Shown here one piece after another: positions 57,718 through 64,000 of a DNA stretch of 64,000 nt. The notes under the pieces were generated by a model, which had not been told where the DNA came from, made no database searches, and saw nothing but the letters and a program-made list of their open reading frames with translations. The first letter of the stretch is position 1; every line of letters begins with the position of its first letter. A program made the position numbers and the translations under genes. Source of the DNA: Kingella denitrificans ATCC 33394 (GTDB taxonomy: Bacteria > Pseudomonadota > Gammaproteobacteria > Burkholderiales > Neisseriaceae); NCBI RefSeq assembly GCF_000190695.1, contig NZ_GL870929.1, positions 1,092,917 through 1,156,916 of the forward strand, given 5' to 3'.

Positions 57718-57823
57718 ATCAAAGCTCCTGTTCTTAAAAAATATTCCCAAGGCCGAATCATACCATCAAACCGATTGGCAGAGTTTTCCTGTGGGGCAAA
57801 ACAGTTTTTACTTGGCGCGCATG

Positions 57824-57853
57824 CGTTACAATATAACATATTTGCGCTATAAT
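57824..57853 (+). promoter_or_regulatory. Candidate Zur operator overlapping the znuA promoter
   Basis: CGTTACAATATAACA (57824-57838) matches the Neisseria-type Zur box TGTTAT-n3-ATAACA at 13 of 15 positions, taking TGTTATAATATAACA as reference. It covers the -35 hexamer GTTACA (57825-57830). TATAAT (57848-57853) follows at 17 bases. Repression by zinc-bound Zur would fit the downstream zinc-binding protein gene. Confidence 0.6.
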
Positions 57854-57911
57854 CCGCTCCCTAACCCAACCTTATTCCCTCAAACAACCCGAACAAACAA
57901 AGGAAAATCCC

Positions 57912-58844
57912 ATGAAATCCCGTTTGACGTTTCTTGCCGCTTCCCTGTTGCTGGCAGGCAGCCTGCACGCAGAGCCTTTGGAAGTGGTCAGCAGTTTCAG
58001 TATTTTGGGCGACGTGGCCAAGCAAATCGGCGGCGAGCGCGTACATGTCAGCACCCTGGTCGGACCGGATGCCGATGCACACGCTTATCAATTAAACAGC
58101 GCGGATTTGCGCAAAATCTCTGCCGCCAAACTGATTTTGCTGAATGGTTTGGGCTTGGAAAAAGCCGATGTCGTGCGTGCCGTGCAGCAAAGCAAAGTGC
58201 CGTTTATTGAGGCCAGCGCAGGCATCACGCCGCTCAAAGCCAGCGGACACCACCATCATCATGACCACGATCACGACCATGACCACGACGAACACGACCA
58301 CCATCACGACCACGACCACGGCGAATTCGACCCGCACGTGTGGCACGACCCGATTTTGATGCAGAAATACGCCTCCAATATCGCCCAAGCCCTCATCAAA
58401 GCCGACCCTGCCGGCGCGCGCTATTACCAAACCCGCTTCCGCCAATATTCGCAACAACTGGTGCAACTGGACGCATACGCTCGTCAGCAATTCGGTGCCA
58501 TTCCCGTTGCCCGCCGCAAAGTGCTGACGGGACACCACGCATTCGGTTACATGGCCAAACGCTACAACATCACCTTCCTCGCACCGCAAGGCGTGAGCAC
58601 GGAAGCACAGCCTTCAGCACAAACTGTGGCCGACATCATCCGCCAAATCAAGCAGCAGAACATCAAGGCCGTGTTCACCGAGAACATTAAAGACGGCCGC
58701 ATGGTGCAACGCATTGCGCAAGAAACCGGCGCGCGCGTGGGCGGTCAGCTGTATTCGGACGCTTTGTCGCGCGGCGCACCGGCAGCCACCTATGCCGACC
58801 TGTTCCGCTACAACGTGCGCACCATCAGCGCGGCCATGAAGTAA
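57912..58844 (+). CDS. znuA: Zinc ABC transporter substrate-binding protein
   Basis: The 310-residue cluster A-1 binding protein has a signal peptide, and a long His/Asp-rich loop (about residues 113-140, repeated HDHDHD) typical of ZnuA. Metal-site residues lie in DADAHAYQL, FDPHVWHDP and TGHHAFGY. It captures zinc in the periplasm. znuB and znuC are not adjacent. The signal-peptide end GSLHAEP is written by a DUS-like sequence. Confidence 0.92.
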   Translation: MKSRLTFLAASLLLAGSLHAEPLEVVSSFSILGDVAKQIGGERVHVSTLVGPDADAHAYQLNSADLRKISAAKLILLNGLGLEKADVVRAVQQSKVPFIEASAGITPLKASGHHHHHDHDHDHDHDEHDHHHDHDHGEFDPHVWHDPILMQKYASNIAQALIKADPAGARYYQTRFRQYSQQLVQLDAYARQQFGAIPVARRKVLTGHHAFGYMAKRYNITFLAPQGVSTEAQPSAQTVADIIRQIKQQNIKAVFTENIKDGRMVQRIAQETGARVGGQLYSDALSRGAPAATYADLFRYNVRTISAAMK

Positions 58845-58871
58845 ACCCAACCGATTGGCACGGCAAACGTG

Positions 58872-58914
58872 AAAAAGCAGCCTGCACTTTCATTTTCAAA
58901 GTGCAGGCTGCTTT
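58872..58914. terminator. Inverted AA-king3DUS pair after znuA
   Basis: AAAAAGCAGCCTGCACTTT faces AAAGTGCAGGCTGCTTT around an 8-base loop, 28 bases after znuA. Confidence 0.7.
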
Positions 58915-58953
58915 GTTGCCTATGGATTGTCCAATCTCCGAATAATGAGAGAT

Positions 58954-58971
58954 AACCGCTAAACAGCGGTC
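58954..58971 (-). terminator. Short hairpin downstream of the tRNA-like RNA
   Basis: On the minus strand ACCGCT-GTTT-AGCGGT forms a 6-bp stem 15 bases past the candidate RNA, followed by TTATCTCTC. The U tract is weak, so termination here is only possible. Confidence 0.4.
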
Positions 58972-58985
58972 AGCGTGAAATTCAG

Positions 58986-59094
58986 AGGCAGGCGGCGGTA
59001 GGACTCGAACCTACATCATAGCGGAGGCTTTACCCAGCGATAACCTTTGGCCTAGCCGAAAACGGCATTACATATAGGAAACTTCCGCCTGCCT
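58986..59094 (-). ncRNA. Candidate tRNA-like structured RNA
   Basis: On the minus strand the ends form a perfect 10-bp helix (AGGCAGGCGG with CCGCCTGCCT). Just inside the 3' arm is a standard T arm, GTAGG-TTCGAGT-CCTAC (58998-59014), with the T54/T55/C56/A58 pattern of tRNAs. Two unpaired bases (CG) lie between T arm and helix. The interior has a GCCG-TTTT-CGGC hairpin but no proper D arm or anticodon arm, and no CCA. An extended -10 promoter ends about 7 bases upstream of the helix. It could be a decayed tRNA gene, or a real tRNA mimic. It does not match tmRNA, 4.5S, 6S or selC as I know them. Confidence 0.5.
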
Positions 59095-59100
59095 GTTCTC

Positions 59101-59128
59101 ATTTTACCATTCTTTATTCGAAAAACAA
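59101..59128 (-). promoter_or_regulatory. Promoter of the tRNA-like RNA
   Basis: Read on the minus strand: TTGTTT (59128-59123), 16-base spacer, TAAAAT (59106-59101), with TG one base upstream of the -10 box. The predicted start is at about 59094, the first base of the 10-bp helix. Confidence 0.6.
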
Positions 59129-59241
59129 ATATATAACAGGCTGCAATAAACACCATCACGCCAAACCACACCCAAAGTGCAGGCTGCTTTTTACCATTTG
59201 ATGCTAGAATATCCGCCTTTCCCCACAACACGGAATCCGCC

Positions 59242-59991
59242 ATGCAGAACGAATTATCCGATGCGCAATTACTGCGTTACAGCCGCCACATCCTGCTGAA
59301 CGAAATCGGCGTGGAAGGGCAGGAAAAGCTCTGCCGCGCCACGGTTCTGGTGGTGGGTTGCGGCGGCTTGGGCACGGCGGTGCTGCCTTATCTGGCGGCA
59401 TCGGGCGTGGGGCGGCTGATTTTGGCGGACGACGACACGATTGACGAAACCAACCTGCAACGCCAAACGGCTTATGCCGAAAGCGATGTGGGGCAATCCA
59501 AAGCATTGGTCATGCAACGTTTTTTGCAGCAACGCAATAGCGCCTGCCGCATCGACGCACTGACGGAACGCCTGGACGAAGCGCAGCTGAACGCCTTGTT
59601 GCCGCAATGCCAGGCGGTGGTGGACTGCTGCGACAATTTTGCCACGCGCCAAGCCGTCAATCGCGCAGCAGTGGCCTGCAAAACGCCGCTGATTTCAGGC
59701 GCCGCGGTGCGCTTTGAAGGCCAGTTGGTGGTGTATCGCCCTGATACGGACGGAAGCCCGTGCTATGCCTGCCTGTTCGACATGCCGCATGCCGATGACG
59801 GCGCATGTGCCGTGTTCGGCGTATTCTCGCCGCTGGTGGGCGTGATTGGCGCGGCGCAGGCGGCCGAAACGCTGAAAGTGCTGCTGGGGCTGCCCTCCCC
59901 CGTGGGCGTGCTGCAATGCTACAACGCTTTGTCGGGCGAATGGCAGCGTTTCCGCTTCGGCAAAAACCCGCAATGCCGCGTGTGCGGTTAA
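59242..59991 (+). CDS. HesA/MoeB/ThiF-family adenylyltransferase
   Basis: The 249-residue E1-like enzyme has the ATP site VLVVGCGGLGTAVLPYLA, DDDTIDETNLQRQ, and Cys pairs CYAC and CRVCG for zinc. It adenylates the C-terminus of MoaD or ThiS. Close to nitrate genes with a molybdate-type TOBE protein, a MoeB role in molybdopterin synthesis is plausible, but ThiF cannot be excluded. Confidence 0.88.
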   Translation: MQNELSDAQLLRYSRHILLNEIGVEGQEKLCRATVLVVGCGGLGTAVLPYLAASGVGRLILADDDTIDETNLQRQTAYAESDVGQSKALVMQRFLQQRNSACRIDALTERLDEAQLNALLPQCQAVVDCCDNFATRQAVNRAAVACKTPLISGAAVRFEGQLVVYRPDTDGSPCYACLFDMPHADDGACAVFGVFSPLVGVIGAAQAAETLKVLLGLPSPVGVLQCYNALSGEWQRFRFGKNPQCRVCG

Positions 59992-60009
59992 ACCGGTTTC
60001 CGGCCAATG

Positions 60010-60053
60010 AAAAAGCAGCCTGCACATTCAAAATAAAAGTGCAGGCTGCTTTT
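60010..60053. terminator. Inverted AA-king3DUS pair
   Basis: AAAAAGCAGCCTGCAC faces GTGCAGGCTGCTTTT around a 12-base loop, between converging moeB-like and TOBE genes. Confidence 0.68.
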
Positions 60054-60088
60054 GATTGTTTTATTGGCGGATGGCGGGCAATGCGAAT

Positions 60089-60511
60089 TCACAACACCGC
60101 CAGCGTGGTCTGGTCGGCATTGAACATGGCCAGCACTTCCTGCCCTTCGTGTAAATCCAAATATTCGCTGCTGTGCAACGTGATGGCGGCCGCCAATGAA
60201 TGGCCGTATTCGTCTTCCAGCGCCACCACATTGTTCACCGCGCCTTTTTCCACCTTCCGCACCGTGCAAGTCATCTGGTTTTCCGCCGACAAACGGAACG
60301 GCAAAGGGTCGGTGACCACAATGACCGACGGCGCTTTCACCATCACTACCGCCGTTTGCCCCACAAAAGGCCGCAAAGCAGCGGCAGAAGCGCTGCTGAT
60401 ATGGGCATATACCGTGCGCATTCCGCATTCCACTTCAATCCGCCAAAGGTGCGGCCATTCTTCAATGTGCCGTATCGTACCCGCAAACTGGTTCCGCGCG
60501 CTACTTTTCAT
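60089..60511 (-). CDS. TOBE-domain (molybdate-binding type) protein
   Basis: The 140-residue protein consists of two tandem TOBE/Mop-like domains, each with a short beta pattern (RNQFAGTIRHIEE...GMRTVYAHIS and SAENQMTCTVRKVEKGAVNNVVALE...GQEVLAMFNADQTTLAVL). Mop proteins store or sense molybdate, needed for nitrate reductase. It lies 10 bases after narL in the same direction. The start has GGA upstream. Confidence 0.78.
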   Translation of the reverse strand: MKSSARNQFAGTIRHIEEWPHLWRIEVECGMRTVYAHISSASAAALRPFVGQTAVVMVKAPSVIVVTDPLPFRLSAENQMTCTVRKVEKGAVNNVVALEDEYGHSLAAAITLHSSEYLDLHEGQEVLAMFNADQTTLAVL

Positions 60512-60521
60512 CTCCAATCCT

Positions 60522-61196
60522 TTATTTATTATTGTGTTTTTCCAAATCCGGCAGCGGAATATTGTGCTGCACGGCATACACGGCAGCCTGCACGCGGCTG
60601 TCCAGTTCCAGCTTGCGCAAAATATTCTGCACATGCACTTTCACGGTCGATTCCGCCAAATCCAGATGACGCGCAATGATTTTGTTGCTGTGCCCCGCGC
60701 TCAAATGCCCCAAAATTTCCAGTTCGCGCGCCGTCAATTCATCCAGCGGCGTGCTCTCCGGCTGGTGCGGGCGAATCAGCGACTGCACCAGCCGCGCCGT
60801 CATTTCGGGCGAAAAAATATTATCGCCGTGATACGCCTTCTTCACCGCCTCAATCAGAAAATCCGCATGGATGTTTTTCAGCAGATAACCGCGCGCGCCC
60901 AAGCGCATACATTCGGTCAAATCATCGCCGTCTTCGGAAATCGTCAGCATCAGCACCGTCTGCTCGGGATGTACGCTCATGATTTGCGCCAATGTTTCGC
61001 GGCCATTCATCACCGGCATGTCCAAATCCAGCAGCACCACGTCCGGGCGGGTCTGCTCAATCAGTTTCAGGCCGCTCAAGCCGTCCGCCGCTTCGCCCAC
61101 CACTTCGCAATCCGTCTGACGTGCCAATAAGGCCTTGATTCCGCTTCGGAACAAGGTGTGGTCATCAATCAGGAGAATCCGTATTTTCTCGCTCAT
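60522..61196 (-). CDS. narL: Nitrate/nitrite response regulator NarL
   Basis: The 224-residue regulator has a receiver domain (LLIDDHTLFRSG, phosphoacceptor Asp in LLDLDMPVMNG, Lys in GYLLKN) and a LuxR-type HTH (LTARELEILGHLSAGHSNK...STVKVHVQNILRKL). It should control respiratory genes in response to NarX. Near the end a DUS-like stretch gives RVQAAVYAV. It lies 36 bases after narX. Confidence 0.92.
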   Translation of the reverse strand: MSEKIRILLIDDHTLFRSGIKALLARQTDCEVVGEAADGLSGLKLIEQTRPDVVLLDLDMPVMNGRETLAQIMSVHPEQTVLMLTISEDGDDLTECMRLGARGYLLKNIHADFLIEAVKKAYHGDNIFSPEMTARLVQSLIRPHQPESTPLDELTARELEILGHLSAGHSNKIIARHLDLAESTVKVHVQNILRKLELDSRVQAAVYAVQHNIPLPDLEKHNNK

Positions 61197-61232
61197 TATT
61201 CTTTATCCGTCTTTATCATTACATCATCTGAC

Positions 61233-63149
61233 TTATTCTAACATACGCTCACACTCGGGCAACACCAGACGAATCTGTGTCGCATGGTTTTCCTTCGATT
61301 CAATGCTCAATTCCGCCCGAATGCGTTTGGCACGCTCACGCATAATGTGCAGCCCCACATGGTTGCCGGCCAGCAAGTGCAGCCGTTCCACATCGAAACC
61401 GCGCCCGTCGTCCCAAATCGTCATGCTCACGTCTTTTTCAAGGTCAAACGTGATGCGGACGTTTTTCGCCTGCGCGTGTTTGCGGATATTCGACAAACTT
61501 TCCTGCAAAATAAAAATAAACTGCAACTGCTGGTCGGACGACAACGGCAAACCTTCGCCATGCCACTCCACCGCCACCGGGACATGCGTCTGCTGCTCGA
61601 ACCGTTGCGTCAGCGTTTCCACGGCTTCGCGGAATTCTTTTTTGGTGATTTTGGTGCGGAAATTCAGTAAAAGCTCGCGCACATCGTCATAACACTCTTC
61701 CACACCCTCGCGGATAAAGGTCAGGTTTTCCTTCACCTGCTCTTTTTCATCGTTCAGCAGCGCGCTTTCCAACATCTGCACCTGCAAATTCAGGAAGGTC
61801 AGGCTTTGGGCAATACTGTCGTGCAGCCCCTGCGCCAAAAGGTTGCGCTCTTGCAGCACCGCCAGCAAACGGTTTTCGCCCACCAGCCGGATATGGTTGA
61901 GTGCAATCCCCAACTGGTTGCACAACGCATTGAGCAAATCTTTGGGCAATGCATTGGCCGAACCTTCTTCCGGCATTTTTTGGAAATACAGCGTCATCAG
62001 GCCCAATTCCGTGTCTTTATAGCAAATGGGGAACACACTCAGATAATGGAAGCCGGAGCGCTCGCAAACGGCGGTGAAGGGCTGGCTGCCCGGATGTTTT
62101 TCGTGAAAACGAATGGGCTGCCATTCGCTGTTTTGCGCAGCCTGCCCGCACAGGCAATCGTCAAACCGCTGGCAGGCTTCTTCTGTTTGCAACACTTCGG
62201 GCAGGCCGATATGGGCAATCAAATCCATGCGGCCGCGCTTGTTGTCGATGAGACGGATGCTGCCGGCCTGCGCGGGAAAGTTGGACATGATTTGGGTGAG
62301 GAAGTGGGTGGAGGCTTCGGCAACGCTTTGGCTTTGCGTCAGCTTGTGCAGCACTTCATACATCGTGGCCAATTCGCGGTTTTTATGGATTAAATCCTGC
62401 GTTTTCTTATTCACTTCGTGTTCCAAATGGCCGTACAGTTCCTGCAAACGTGTACTCATTTGGTTAAAGCCTTTGCCCACCAAGGCAAATTCGGCGGAGT
62501 CTTCCAATGGGATTTGCGTGCCGAAATGACCGTCGTGCACTGCCTGCACGCCGTTTTGCAGGCTTTGCAGTGGGCGCAGCACCCAGCGCGACAACAGCAG
62601 CACGGTAATGGCGGCGCTGACCAGCACCATCATCAGCAATAAAATCTGAAAGGCGCGCAACCATTGGATATAGCGCGTATTGACGGTTTCCACGGTTTTG
62701 TTGAGCCGGTTGATGGTTTGCAGGAAGGATTCCAGCTTCGCCAGCGATTCAGGCATAATCACGGGCGAATTTTCGCTTTCCGACCGGAACATGGGGCGGA
62801 TTTGCTGCTGCCATTGCTGCTTGACCTGCTGCATCTGCGCCTGCACTTCGGGCGTGGACGGCAAAAAAAGCGGGCGCGACGGGTCGCCCGTTTCCAGCCG
62901 GCTGATGGTGTCATCAAACTGTTGGATTTTGGCGTTGATTTCGGCGGTGTTGTGCCATGTATTGTGGCGCAGTAGGCTCAAACGGTAGCTTTGCATGCGC
63001 AGGCTGCCCACATCGTTAATCGCTGCCGCGCCGCCTTCAAGCTGCCAGGAAAGTATCAGGGTCAGACTGATGGAAAACGCGGCGGCCACCAGCCAGATGA
63101 ACGTGAGTGTCTTTAATCGGAAGGAAAGGCTGTTGATGGATACGAACAT
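61233..63149 (-). CDS. narX: Nitrate/nitrite sensor histidine kinase NarX
   Basis: The 638-residue kinase has two membrane helices around a periplasmic domain with the nitrate P-box (DVGSLRMQSYRLS), a HAMP linker, a GAF-like region (Cys pair CLCGQA), and a HisKA_3 core with the phospho-His in GLHDSIAQSLTFLNLQ. The ATPase motif is DDGRGFD. It phosphorylates NarL in response to nitrate. The start has no clear Shine-Dalgarno site; an earlier in-frame ATG at 63185 begins in DUS-encoded sequence (MQAACTF). Confidence 0.92.
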   Translation of the reverse strand: MFVSINSLSFRLKTLTFIWLVAAAFSISLTLILSWQLEGGAAAINDVGSLRMQSYRLSLLRHNTWHNTAEINAKIQQFDDTISRLETGDPSRPLFLPSTPEVQAQMQQVKQQWQQQIRPMFRSESENSPVIMPESLAKLESFLQTINRLNKTVETVNTRYIQWLRAFQILLLMMVLVSAAITVLLLSRWVLRPLQSLQNGVQAVHDGHFGTQIPLEDSAEFALVGKGFNQMSTRLQELYGHLEHEVNKKTQDLIHKNRELATMYEVLHKLTQSQSVAEASTHFLTQIMSNFPAQAGSIRLIDNKRGRMDLIAHIGLPEVLQTEEACQRFDDCLCGQAAQNSEWQPIRFHEKHPGSQPFTAVCERSGFHYLSVFPICYKDTELGLMTLYFQKMPEEGSANALPKDLLNALCNQLGIALNHIRLVGENRLLAVLQERNLLAQGLHDSIAQSLTFLNLQVQMLESALLNDEKEQVKENLTFIREGVEECYDDVRELLLNFRTKITKKEFREAVETLTQRFEQQTHVPVAVEWHGEGLPLSSDQQLQFIFILQESLSNIRKHAQAKNVRITFDLEKDVSMTIWDDGRGFDVERLHLLAGNHVGLHIMRERAKRIRAELSIESKENHATQIRLVLPECERMLE

Positions 63150-63255
63150 GATGAAACCATAAACGAAAGTGCAGGCTGCCTGCATCGGTTTGAAACGGGT
63201 GTTTTGCCCACCGATATACGCGCGCCTGTGGTTCTGCTGTTAACCGGCGGATGGG

Positions 63256-63299
63256 AAAAAGCAGCCTGCACTTCAACATCCAAAGTGCAGGCTGCTTTA
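63256..63299. terminator. Inverted AA-king3DUS pair after narK
   Basis: AAAAAGCAGCCTGCACTT faces AAGTGCAGGCTGCTTTA around a 9-base loop, 12 bases past the narK stop on the minus strand. Confidence 0.68.
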
Positions 63300-63311
63300 T
63301 TTGCTAAAAAA

Positions 63312-64000
63312 TCAGCATTTGGCTTCTGCGCCGTTGCGCGAATAATACCACCAATTCAGCAGCAGACAAACTGCATAGAACAGGATGAAACCGATAAACG
63401 CGGCGGTAACACTACCTGTTGCCTTCAGGGAAAAGCTGTAACTTTGCGGAATGAAGAAGCCGCCGTATGCCGCGAACGCACCGGAGAAACCGGCCACTGC
63501 CGCACCTTCGCGCGTCGCGTTCAGGCGGGCTTGTTCGGAGCTGACCAATCCTTGTTCGGCATATTTTTGGTGCTGTTCCAGAAAAATCACGGGAATCTGC
63601 ATAAACGTGGAGCCGTTGCCGATACCGGTTAAGGCGAACAGTACGACAAAGCAGGCGAAAAAGCCCCAGAAGTTACCGCCCTGCCCGTTGTTCGGCAGGA
63701 ACATCAGGGCACCAATCACGGCAAGAATCATGCCGATGAACACCAGCTGGGTCACTTTTGCGCCGCTTTTGATTTTGTCCGCCCAAATGCCGCCCACAGG
63801 CCGTGCCAACGCGCTCACTAATGGGCCGACAAAAGCGTATTTCACGGGGTCGATTTCGGTGAACTGGCTTCGAGTCAGCAGCGCAAAACCAGCGGCAAAG
63901 CCCAAAAACGAACCGAATGTGCCCAAATAGAGAATGCACATAATCCAGTTGTGTTTTCGTTTGAAAATAATGGCTTGCTCTTTGAAGCTGGCTTTGGCAT
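63312..64000 (-). CDS. narK: Nitrate/nitrite MFS transporter NarK (partial, 5' end outside window)
   Basis: The last ~229 residues of a NarK/NasA-type major facilitator are visible; the frame stays open to the window edge. The nitrate signatures are GTFGSFLGFAAGFALLT, LVSALARPVGGIWADKI and AFAAYGGFFIPQSY. It would import nitrate or export nitrite. It is upstream of narXL in the same direction, forming a nitrate-respiration cluster; the reductase genes may lie outside the window. Confidence 0.9.
   Translation of the reverse strand, partial: AKASFKEQAIIFKRKHNWIMCILYLGTFGSFLGFAAGFALLTRSQFTEIDPVKYAFVGPLVSALARPVGGIWADKIKSGAKVTQLVFIGMILAVIGALMFLPNNGQGGNFWGFFACFVVLFALTGIGNGSTFMQIPVIFLEQHQKYAEQGLVSSEQARLNATREGAAVAGFSGAFAAYGGFFIPQSYSFSLKATGSVTAAFIGFILFYAVCLLLNWWYYSRNGAEAKC

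Noticed and set aside
58254..58322. Short GACCAC repeats as a possible phase-variable tract or CRISPR-like array
   Set aside because: They are the imperfect coding repeats of the His/Asp-rich loop of ZnuA; there are no spacers or regular units.
58986..59094. Selenocysteine tRNA or tmRNA as explanation of the tRNA-like RNA
   Set aside because: No TCA triplet in a plausible anticodon loop, no long variable arm, no CCA, and far too short with no tag-peptide frame for a tmRNA.

Overview
The window is chromosomal DNA of a member of the Neisseriaceae, most likely a Kingella. About eighty copies (counted by eye) of AAGCAGCCTGCA or its complement are spread through it; this is the DNA uptake sequence (DUS) dialect named AA-king3DUS. 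The gene content, three Correia-type repeats and the look of the proteins agree with this. Base composition is clearly above 50% GC, and a nitrate-respiration cluster (narX, narL, narK) lies at the right end. A nitrate-reducing, GC-richer Kingella such as K. denitrificans fits best, but the species call is an inference.

Layout. 1-1.5 kb: two tandem RlaP-type nucleotidyltransferase genes and a small overlapping unknown gene. 1.6-8.8 kb: carB and carA, separated by an AT-rich orphan gene, a repeat-rich stretch and an NCS2 purine permease. 9.1-13 kb: uvrD, bfd, recA. 13.1-18.8 kb: metabolic genes (an RsmI-like methylase, avtA, pdxA, argF) with two orphan immunity-like genes. 19-24.7 kb: a patatin-like lipoprotein, a YcxB-like protein, a PhoH ATPase, a C-terminal processing protease and a RhlE-type helicase. 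24.7-31.7 kb: the complete atpIBEFHAGDC operon. 31.8-44.2 kb: yebC, a lipoprotein, a YoaK-like membrane protein, sodA, a ThiP-like permease, an SbmA-like transporter, recQ, a histidine phosphatase, a gamma carbonic anhydrase, a metallophosphoesterase, tRNA-Pro(GGG), ihfA with a MerR-like gene, and folE2. 44.4-48.7 kb: metB and the cytochrome bc1 operon petABC. 48.8-58.8 kb: an M16-fold protein, a TRIC-type channel, pcnB, slyD, maf, xseA, a SPOR protein, yceI and znuA with a candidate Zur operator. 58.9-64 kb: a candidate tRNA-like RNA gene, moeB/thiF, a TOBE protein, narL, narX and the 3' part of narK.

The genes are mostly housekeeping: energy conservation (ATP synthase, bc1, nitrate sensing), pyrimidine and arginine synthesis (carAB, argF), and DNA repair and recombination (uvrD, recA, recQ, xseA). 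DUS copies serve three visible roles. They act as uptake signals, as inverted pairs forming the intergenic terminator-like hairpins, and as in-frame peptide insertions inside genes (KQPA, AACT, SSLH, QAAF). The atp and pet operons are nearly free of them.

The most unusual signals are: (1) a ~109-nt RNA gene candidate on the minus strand at 58986-59094, with a tRNA T-arm, a 10-bp closing helix and its own extended -10 promoter, which does not fold as a normal tRNA; (2) a mosaic of at least six DUS dialects in the first ~6 kb; (3) near-identical 106-bp Correia elements, one directly before a gene; (4) DUS-flanked orphan immunity-like genes.
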